The notes beneath the pieces are model-generated. The model was not told the DNA's origin, did not search any database, and was given only the letters and a program-made list of their open reading frames with translations. Position numbers and translations under genes: made by a program. DNA of 64,000 bases from Apoderus coryli (taxonomy: Eukaryota > Arthropoda > Insecta > Coleoptera > Attelabidae), in the NCBI GenBank assembly GCA_911728435.2, contig OU452198.1, positions 34,005,902-34,069,901 on the forward strand, given 5' to 3'. This document shows positions 11,628 to 22,200 of the stretch, in pieces (the first letter of the stretch is position 1; each line of letters begins with the position of its first letter).

Positions 11628-14600
11628 GTTAACTCTATTGCAAAATAACTCAAACTATTTACCGAAATTTAGAAAAAAGTTTGTGAATTTACAGTTTTCC
11701 TACGAAATTTCGTAAAAAAGTGTAAATGGAGCGCTTTTGTAAAATGAGTGTAAATTGACAATATGTTTACGAAACTTCGTAAAAAGTTTGTAATTCACAC
11801 ATTTTTCTAAAAAATTTAGGAAAAAGCTTGTGAATTTACAGTTTTTCTACAAAATTTTGTAAAAAAGTGTAAATGTTAACTCTATTGCAAAATAACTCAA
11901 ACTATTTACCGAAATTTAGAAAAAAGTTTGTGAATTTACAGTTTTCCTACGAAATTTCGTAAAAAAGTGTAAATGGTAACGCTTTTGTAAAATAAGTGTG
12001 AATTGACAAATTGTTTACGAAACTTTATAAAAAGTTTGTAAATTCACACATTTTTTTAAAAAATTATGGAAAAAGCTTGTGAATTTACAGTTTTTCTACA
12101 AAATTTTGTAAAAAAGTGTAAATGTTAACTCTATTGCAAAATAACTCAAACTATTTACCGAAATTTAGAAAAAAGTTTGTGAATTTACAGTTTTCCTACG
12201 AAATTTCGTAAAAAAGTGTAAATGGAGCGCTTTTGTAAAATGAGTGTAAATTGACAATATGTTTACGAAACTTCGTAAAAAGTTTGTAATTCACACATTT
12301 TTTTAAAAAATTTAGGAAAAAGCTTGTGAATTTACAGTTTTTCTACAAAATTTTGTAAAAAAGTGTAAATGTTAACTCTATTGCAAAATAACTCAAACTA
12401 TTTACCGAAATTTAGAAAAAAGTTTGTGAATTTACAGTTTTCCTACGAAATTTCGTAAAAAAGTGTAAATGGTAACGCTTTTGTAAAATAAGTGTGAATT
12501 GACAAATTGTTTACGAAACTTTGTAAAAAGTTTGTAAATTCACACATTTTTTTAAAAAATTATGGAAAAAGCTTGTGAATTTACAGTTTTTCTACAAAAT
12601 TTTGTAAAAAAGTGTAAATGTTAACTCTATTGCAAAATAACTCAAACTATTTAACGAAATTTAGAAAAAAGTTTGTGAATTTACAGTTTTCCTACGAAAT
12701 TTCGTAAAAAAAGTGTAAATGGTAACGCTTTTGTAAAATAAGTGTGAATTGACAAATTGTTTACGAAACTTTGTAAAAAGTTTGTAAATTCACAAATTTT
12801 TGTAAAAAATTTAGGAAAAAGCTTGTGAATTTACAGTTTTTCTACAAAATTTTGTTAAAAAGTGTAAATGTTAACTCTATTGCAAAATAACTCAAACTAT
12901 TTACCGAAATTTAGAAAAAAGTTTGTGAATTTACAGTTTTCCTACGAAATTTCGTAAAAAAGTGTAAATGGTAACGCTTTTGTAAAATAAGTGTGAATTG
13001 ACAAATTGTTTACGAAACTTTGTAAAAAGTTTGTAAATTCACACATTTTTTTAAAAAATTTAGGAAAAAGCTTGTGAATTTACAGTTTTTCTACAAAATT
13101 TTGTAAAAAAGTGTAAATGTTAACTCTATTGCAAAATAACTCAAACTATTTAACGAAATTTAGAAAAAAGTTTGTGAATTTACAGTTTTCCTACGAAATT
13201 TCGTAAAAAAAGTGTAAATGGTAACGCTTTTGTAAAATAAGTGTGAATTGACAAATTGTTTACGAAACTTTGTAAAAAGTTTGTAAATTCACAAATTTTT
13301 GTAAAAAATTTAGGAAAAAGCTTGTGAATTTACAGTTTTTCTACAAAATTTTGTTAAAAAGTGTAAATGTTAACTCTATTGCAAAATAACTCAAACTATT
13401 TAACGAAATTTAGAAAAAAGTTGGTGGATTTACAGTTTTCCTACGAAATTTCGTAAAAAAGTGTAAATGGAGCGCTTTTGTAAAATGAGTGTAAATTGAC
13501 AATATGTTTACGAAACCTCGTAAAAAGTTTGTAATTCACACATTTTTCTAAAAAATTTAGGAAAAAGCTTGTGAATTTACAGTTTTTCTACAAAATTTTG
13601 TAAAAAAGTGTAAATGTTAACTCTATTGCAAAATAACTCAAACTATTTACCGAAATTTAGAAAAAAGTTTGTGAATTTACAGTTTTCCTACGAAATTTCG
13701 TAAAAAAGTGTAAATGGTAACGCTTTTGTAAAATAAGTGTGAATTGACAAATTGTTTACGAAACTTTGTAAAAAGTTTGTAAATTCACACATTTTTTTAA
13801 AAAATTATGGAAAAAGCTTGTGAATTTACAGTTTTTCTACAAAATTTTGTAAAAAAGTGTAAATGTTAACTCTATTGCAAAATAACTCAAACTATTTAAC
13901 GAAATTTAGAAAAAAGTTTGTGAATTTACAGTTTTCCTACGAAATTTCGTAAAAAAGTGTAAATGGTAACGCTTTTGTAAAATAAGTGTGAATTGACAAA
14001 TTGTTTACGAAACTTTGTAAAAAGTTTGTAAATTCACAAATTTTTGTAAAAAATTTAGGAAAAAGCTTGTGAATTTACAGTTTTTCTACAAAATTTTGTT
14101 AAAAAGTGTAAATGTTAACTCTATTGCAAAATAACTCAAACTATTTAACGAAATTTAGAAAAAAGTTGGTGGATTTACAGTTTTCCTACGAAATTTCGTA
14201 AAAAAGTGTAAATGGAGCGCTTTTGTAAAATGAGTGTAAATTGACAATATGTTTACGAAACTTCGTAAAAAGTTTGTAATTCACACATTTTTCTAAAAAA
14301 TTTAGGAAAAAGCTTGTGAATTTACAGTTTTTCTACAAAATTTTGTAAAAAAGTGTAAATGTTAACTCTATTGCAAAATAACTCAAACTATTTACCGAAA
14401 TTTAGAAAAAAGTTTGTGAATTTACAGTTTTCCTACGAAATTTCGTAAAAAAAGTGTAAATGGTAACGCTTTTGTAAAATAAGTGTGAATTGACAAATTG
14501 TTTACGAAACTTTGTAAAAAGTTTGTAAATTCACAAATTTTTGTAAAAAATTTAGGAAAAAGCTTGTGAATTTACAGTTTTTCTACAAAATTTTGTTAAA

Positions 14601-15424
14601 AAGTGTAAATGTTAACTCTATTGCAAAATAACTCAAACTATTTACCGAAATTTAGAAAAAAGTTTGTGAATTTACAGTTTTCCTACGAAATTTCGTAAAA
14701 AAGTGTAAATGGTAACGCTTTTGTAAAACAAGTGTAATTTGACAAATTGTTTAAGAAACTTCGTAAAAAGTTTGTGAATTCACACATTTTTTTAAAAAAT
14801 GTAGGAAAAAGCTTGTGAATTTACAGTTTTTCTACAAAATTTTGTAAAAAAGTGTAAATGTTCACTCTATTGCAAAATAACTCAAACTATTTAACTAAAT
14901 TTAGAAAAAAGTTTGTGAATTTACAGTTTTCCTACGAAATTTCGTAAAAAAGTGTAAATTGACAAAATAAGTGTAAACTCAAACTATTTAACGAAATTTA
15001 GTAAAAAGTTGAATTTACAGTTTTCCTACGCAATTTCGTGTAAATGATAGCGCTTTTGTAAAATGAGTGTAAATTGACAAATTGTTTACGAAACTTCGTA
15101 AAAAGTTTGTAATCCACACATTTTTTTACGAAATTTAGGGAAAAGTTTGTGAATTCTCAGTTTTTCTACGAAATTTCCTAAGAAATGTAAATGGTAACGC
15201 TTTTGTAAAACAAGTGTAAATTGACAAATTTTTTACGAAACTTCGTAAAAAGTTTGTAATCCACACAAATTTTTTTGCGGAATTTAGGAAAAAGTTTGCG
15301 AATTTATAGTTTTTCTACAAAATTTTGTAAAAATGTGTAAATGTTAACTCTTTTGGTAAATAAGGTGTTCAGATTTTGACAGTGGTCTCCATATATCTTT
15401 TGAGGGTTCTGAGTTTAATATATA

Positions 15425-15700
15425 CTATAAGTGCTCTTCGATGGAGAAGCACAGTGCCTTTCATTCGTATGAAACAAGGGGAAAAACAATATTAGCTTTC
15501 CAAAGCACCACCATGAATTTTTCAAAAGGTCTCCCCTGTATGCTGGTAGTCGACTATATAATCAACAGATTTGCGGAAAAGGCCAAATATAAGTCTCTTT
15601 AAACCTAAATTAAGGGCGCTGCTTAACACTCAAGTTTTTATAGTGTGGACGAGCTTCTGGTTTTCTTAAATGGAAGGGACGAAGCACAACAGTACTGACG
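15425..15700 (+). pseudogene. Non-LTR retrotransposon C-terminal relic
   Basis: Plus-strand translation in shifting frames gives AFHSYETRGKNNISFPKH, then SPLYAGSRLYNQ, then KLRALLNTQVF. This is the HSYxTRxxNN...LYNxLP...LK pattern that closes many insect non-LTR proteins. Frameshifts and stops show that it is dead. It lies between the satellite and the gene A 3' flank. Confidence 0.5.
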
Positions 15701-15849
15701 ATGCAGTATTTGTTTTATTTTTTTTTTATTTTAATTTGTGTCTTGATGTTTTCCTTCTTCTGTATATTTTTAACATTGATTTCTTTGTGTAGCTGCTATT
15801 ATTATAGTGACGTGTCTTTTACAATTTAATTGTTGTGCAACTAAAATTT

Positions 15850-16200
15850 GAAATGCAGACGTCCAGAACCTTTGTGACGGCGCCGGCGGTAAAAATAGAG
15901 ATATTCGAATGCCAAATGTGTCAACTTGTGTCATTTGAGAAACTCTACCCCTGTTTTCGTTAAAGATTCGAATAAGAGCTATTACGTTTCATTATATAAG
16001 TCATTTTTAGGGGTCTGAAATGAAGGGCTAGTTAGATTTTTTTAAATCTACTAAAAATGACATCTAGCAGCACTGCATTTTCGAAAACATATTTAAAACA
16101 TAGTTTGGAGTGACCTGTGCACACATTCGCAATTTCAATTTGCTGTGACTTTTCGATCTCGAGAAACTTCTCACTTTAATTGGTGACGCTGTATATTTTT
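15850..16200 (-). other. Conserved downstream flank of gene A
   Basis: The same stretch reappears at 39590-39985 next to gene B, with shared segments ATTCGAATGCCAAATGTG and GGAGTGACCTGTGCACACAT. A short piece lies beside gene C near 54730. It lies 3' of the last recognised exon and may include 3' UTR or a last intron. No coding frame is conserved between the two good copies. Confidence 0.5.
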
Positions 16201-16222
16201 AGAATTTATTAATAAGCCTTAC

Positions 16223-19200
16223 CAAAAATGGATAAACAAACGTGTCTATATGATCTGCACCGAGTTCATTCTGTACCACACAAGAATAGATACCCAGATC
16301 CGCCCATTCTAGTCTGTGAATTTTCAATGAACCGTTTTCGTAGATTTCGTAACGATCGCCTTTTACGATTGGATGGAAGTCTCCTGCTTTTAAATTTTCA
16401 TGTTTAATCCACGTTAAATTTGCTGGTGGAATGGAAAATGACATACATGGCAACATAATATCTTTTCCTGAAAACAAACGTTAACAATTATTTGAAGTAA
16501 TGGAAAAAGAATTTGAAAATTATGATTACACATACCTATGTCGTCCATGTAAAATGTAGCCCAAAATGTGATTGTAGGTGTATGCTCAGCATTCAGAATT
16601 CCGGCTTTTATCATTTGCGATATATTCATTTCGCGGCCCTCTCTGTCCACTACGTCGACTGTGAGGTTTATACGTCTGTTAACATGGCCTTCGGCAAAGC
16701 AACTGTAGTCCCCATGGTGGCGAGGTAATAGGTATGGTAAGTGTAACCTGGCTTTTACTTGGGCGATTGCGAACTTTGACATGGGGCCCGGGTAACCGTC
16801 ATTCTAAAATAGTTCAGAAACTTTCAGATTTATGTTAATTTCTATTGGGTAATCGTATGTCTGGTATTCACACATAAGTTGGCAATAACTTCTTGCTTGC
16901 GTAGTTAAAATGATGTAGTCAGCGCCACTTGTCTTTATATAATAATGGCGAAAACAAGAAATCCCAATGAGAAAATATGCTGGTGCCCTTGAGACACGAA
17001 TGGCAGCTTTCCCCATGCAGAAGCTTATATTTTTGTTTATTTTTTGTAATAATTACCAGGATCGTGTACGCAGTTTCCTCTCAAATAATATGACACATTT
17101 TTTTACAATTAATTGATGGTTGTGTCATTGGGTATCTTTTATCAGTGCTGTTTGTCCTGAGTTAGGGTTTGTGTGATTAGTCAGCCTTTTTTCCAAGTAT
17201 TGTTTTGTTTGTCCGATGTAGGTAGCATTACAGTCTTTGCATGGGTGTTCTTCATTTTTGGTGCTTTTGATTTCAGCTTTGTGTATATTGCAGTCTTTAG
17301 TATATTTGTGTTTTTTTATGACAGACTGCTGTTATGTTTTTTTAATGTGTAACAACAAAAATAATATAATACAGTGTTGCCAGATGGCTTCAAAGCTCAC
17401 GAAATATACTATCATCGTATTTAAAAATAGAGTAAAAACACTAAATTAAAATTTAATTCACTTACCACAGTGAGTATTTGTTCACCCTTGGACCAATGTA
17501 GGACTGGTGGAGGTGAACCTTTGGCTTCACATTCGAGTTCCAATCGATCACCCACATGTTGCATTAACAAAGGATGATGGAATGGTACAATCTCCAAAAA
17601 GGATTCGGAATTGAGGCGTGTTTCAGCTGTATAATTTTAATGAAAGTGTTCGTAAGTTAAATGGTAACAGTTAATTTCAGAAAAAAAGTTAATTGTCAAA
17701 AAAATCTCGCGTTCGCTTAGATTAATTTTTAAAAAATGCCTGGACACTTACTCTTTGAATTTTCAATAATAACATCATTAAAGATTCTGCTACTTGCCAG
17801 ATGTAATCCGCAGACTACAATAAGCGACGATAGGTACAGCTGAAACAATAAGAGTTTTGAAATTAAAACATTGTATTTTCGCATGATGCATGTACTGGAG
17901 ACAAGTCCAAGCAGGACCCCATGCAATGGCATAAAAAAGCACACCAAAACCCACTAAGGAAGAATCCTATTGATTGTTTATAAACATATAGGTTTTGCTA
18001 TAAATAATTTATTATTGCATTAAGGATGAAATATGGACAGTTGCTTCTTATTCTCAAATATTTTTATTGCCGTTAAGCTACGGTGTCCTTTGTGCGACCA
18101 GTCGCTGTTCCTGTCAAGCATATTTTTATGTCAAACATTCGAAAAAATTTACATTTTCAACCGGAAATTGATGAATTTGTCCTTAAAAGTAACAAACATT
18201 TTTTTATTCAGTGAAGAAGAATTTATTTTTATAATAGCAAATTTGTATTTTAATTGTAAACTTTTAATAATTACTCAAAAAAGCCTCCATTGACATAGGT
18301 ACAAAGATTAATAAATACTACGTAAAAAATTTAATTGAACTTTTTGCATCAATTCGGCATCGTTCTTCAACACATTTGCTGCATTTTGTATTCTGCCCCA
18401 CAGTTCTTCTTCACTATCGATCTGTCTGGAGTATACCATGACTTTTGAAGATCCTCATAAAAAATAATCCAACGGAGTCGGTGAGGATGGAGACCAGTTT
18501 ACAGGAGCGTCATTGCCTCTACCAATCCATGTGTTTGGATACTGTTCATGTAAATAATTTGTAACATTTAAAGTAAACTGTGGTGGAGCATCGTCATGCA
18601 TAAACCACATGTCCTGCGTTGTAATGGCAAATCTAACAAACCTGACCACGTATTTTGTAAATAGTCCAAATAATCAACACCATTTGGTGTTGGCGGTAAA
18701 ACAACAGGGCCGATAATAAAATTGTCAATTATTTCTGCCCATATGTGAACCCTAAACTCATGTCATTGTTGATAATGAGTTACTTTGATGGCATTTGGAT
18801 TTTCATCAGCATAGACGTGTTCGTTGTGCAAGTTTGTTATGCCACTTCTCGTAAAACATGTTTCATCAGTAAATACAATTTTCTTTGCAAAATTCATATT
18901 ATAATTATGAATATGATTATAAAAAATATATCTCATTGCACAGTAATGAATCGACCTTTGATATACTAATAATCAACCATATTTCATCCTTAATAAATTA
19001 TTATTGGTGTCCATATTCGGATTTCGCACTCCAAACAACTCAGCAGTACCAATTATTAAGATAATTCGTTGAAAAATGTCCATAATCTTAAATATCTTCA
19101 GTTTTTATTTTTCAACTTTATCAGCCTGTATTTCCGAAATGCAGCAATTTTGAACTAAGGTAAGATACGTTTATTCGGCTAGGAGCATATTATATGATAA

Positions 19201-22200
19201 CAGCATATCATAATATGTTCATCTTCAAAACGATTTGATGATGATTGTGATCATATACAGGGTGTCCTACGGTGACAACCCATTAGATTATTTCAGAAAC
19301 TACTTCGATTTGAATTTTGAAAATTTCAGTGTCTATATTGTGAAATATGCTCTACTCAAATAATATAATAGCAACGGAATAGCACTTCCGGTTATATCGG
19401 AAGTTGATGGCAACTTTGTTATTTTAAATGGAACACCCTATATATTATTACATTTTTGGATTCTAAATAAGATTTCAGACATATTTCATGTATCATGTCC
19501 TATACTTAACGTCAGTCGTTTTTGACTTATATCAAGATTTATGTCAAAATTGACAGTTTAGGGCTCCATAAGAATTCCTTTTTTTCCTTGTAAATCAGTA
19601 TTTAATAATTATTTTGCAGGTATTTTTTTATCAGGTGGGATCTATTTTCCGAATTTACTAGACATTTTCTGATTGGAAATGGATGTAAACCACTACTTTT
19701 TAATATTTTTTGGACAGAGGATTTTGAAATTCCTAGATCTTGTTCGGCAGCAAGCACTGATGATTCAGGATATGTATTAAAATATGCCAAAACATTTACC
19801 ACATTATCCTCATTTGTAGTACTCGATTTGCATGACACTGCCCCCACCGTATTTGATTTCTCAAAATTCTTCTTAATTTTTCTCTAGTCATTGTTGGCAA
19901 ATGCGGATTTCTCTCGTTAAATACTCTACAGGTTCTATTAATCACTTTGTTACATTCTCCATGGATTAATAATACTCGTACATTTACAATATCAGCATAT
20001 GAATAAATATTTTCCATTTTGTAATAGTTATTGTAAAATATAATGGTCACAAATATTGATAAATAACGACTGGTTGGATATCAACAACTAATTTCATATT
20101 TAGTTTGACGTTTATGCTAATTTAGAGAAATGTCATTATTTTCATGGCTAACTAAATTAATTAGCTAGCTTCCAGAGAGACAACGGTAGGCGCTGCAGAA
20201 AAAATTAAAATGACGATATTTCAAAAACTATGCATTTTAGAAAATGATAACCTATTACAAAATTGCGTTATTTTTTAATGCTACGGAAGACAAAATAATA
20301 ATAATATGCGCATTCCATTTGAAAAAATTGACTTTCAACTGTTTTTCTTGAACCGTTTTCAATATAATTTTTTGACCACCCTGTATAAACTAATCAGAAA
20401 ATGTCTTGTCAATTCGAAAAAGAAGATCTCACCTGATAAGAAAATACCTGCAAAATAATTATTAAATACTGATTTACACGGAAAAAAAGGAATTCTTATG
20501 GAGCCCTAAATTGTCAATTTTGACATAAATCTTGATATAAGTCAAAAACGACTGACGTTAGGTATAGAGGGTATAGAGGGCATGATACATGAAATATGTC
20601 TGAAATCTTATTTAGAATCCAAAAATGTAATAATATATAGGGTGTTCCATTTAAAATAACAAAGTTGTCATCAACTTCCGGTATAACCGGAAGTGGTATG
20701 CCGTTGCTATTATATTATTTGAATAGAGCATATTTGACAATATAGACACTGAAATTTTCAAAATTCAATTCGAGGTAGTTTCTGAAATAATCTAATGGGT
20801 TGCCACCGTAGGACACCCTGTATAATAATATAATAATATCTTTATTAACCATAAATTGGTACATTGGCACGTCAAGTAAAACTAAAATAACACAACAAAG
20901 AAAGATACATACAAAACTGAATTAAAATAATGAGAACAACAATAATTTCACATTCTTTTGTACATAAACGCGTCAATATAATCTACAATATAAAACACAC
21001 AATATATATAAAAACTCTAGACAACAGTCAACACAGCCAAAATCACACAAAGGAAAACACAAGAATTAAATTATTGAGCCACAGCAGCAAACTCTTGCAA
21101 ATTGTAGAATGCGTTGCTCGTCAAAAAGAATTTTAACTTTTTTTTAAATACAGTTCTCTGATTGACAGCTCTTTATGTCTACTTCCCGACCCGGTATATT
21201 GTATACCAGGGGTATTTAATGTTAGTTTTCTAATTTTTAAAAAGATGTTATGAGTATGCATTGACAAAGACTTCACTGTTACTTTATGAAATATTTCACA
21301 GAATGACTCTTGTATGTGGCAATTCTTAACTAAGATTTAGTTGATTTGCACGCCACTGATATGATGGGACTATAGCAGGGTTGCGACGATTTAAATCAAC
21401 TGATTTTTGCAATTTTAACGTGATTTAAATCAAATTATAAATTGCTGTAAAAACAAGTCACCGAAGCACATATTTATATCTTATCCGGAAATCCAAAAAA
21501 AGGACGATAGTTTATTTAAAACGAAGTGTTTCGAAGTTTGGAATGTACCAAACCAAATGTAGAGATCAAAATTGTTTAATGGTGGGCAGTACTTTTTGAA
21601 CAGCATCGATAATATGTTAGTTTTGAGCATTTTTTCACCAAACTATGTCGATAAAAGTAGGTATCTGATTTTGCCAGGAATTGAATTATTAGTGACACTG
21701 TGAGCTAATGGATGTTGGGATTTTGTTGGATCTAGAAGATATGTTAACAGATGATATGGAGTGATCCATTGTTCATATCGGTGTCTAAATTTTTGCATTT
21801 GACGTAAAGTAAAATCTCTCCTCAAACGCTGATTCGAGGATTTTGAATTCTTGTCCGAAATCAGAAAGGATTGCATCAGTTCTTTGAAGCTTGTCAATGG
21901 TAACAGGAATAGGTTTCAGAATCACTAAATAGTCTTCAGCAGATCTTTTCAAATAGATATTTGAATTTTTTTCTCGCACTATGCGGCATCGATTTCATTC
22001 TTATGTTCCTAGCTAATTTCAACACAGGTTTTTTTGTATGTCGCTGAGGAGATTTTCTAACTGTAACATATTTTTGGACGAATAGGGAAAAATAATGATT
22101 GATAATAAAAAAATCGTGATTTTTTGCAACTCTATAGACTAAAGCCCAGTTGCGGCTCGTGAGGTCTGAAGAGGTGGGGCACAACAAGGTGCAAATAAGG

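Larger units (their letters stand above)
5975..15360. repeat. Satellite array, ~247-250-bp monomer, about 37 copies
   Basis: The marker CTATTGCAAAATAACTC recurs at 6161, 6410, 6657, 6904, 7153, 7403, 7653, 7900 and onward, with steps of 247, 249 or 250 bp. Each monomer is built from about four ~62-bp sub-repeats around TTTACGAAATTTCGTAAA-like dyads. Two main variants alternate irregularly: a GGTAACGC type and a GGAGCGC type. Monomers at both edges (5975-6400 and 14700-15360) are more diverged than the centre, as expected of unequal crossing-over. The array is seen only in gene unit A. It has no ORF of note and is interrupted at 11271-11627. Confidence 0.95.

Noticed and set aside
5975..15360. 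CRISPR-like array of regularly spaced repeats
   Set aside because: Repeat and spacer parts are equally conserved from unit to unit, monomers are ~249 bp, and the host is eukaryotic. It is a satellite.
17237..17449. 70-codon plus-strand ORF with a hydrophobic start
   Set aside because: The minus strand encodes a Penelope GIY-YIG relic over the same bases, so this is a shadow.
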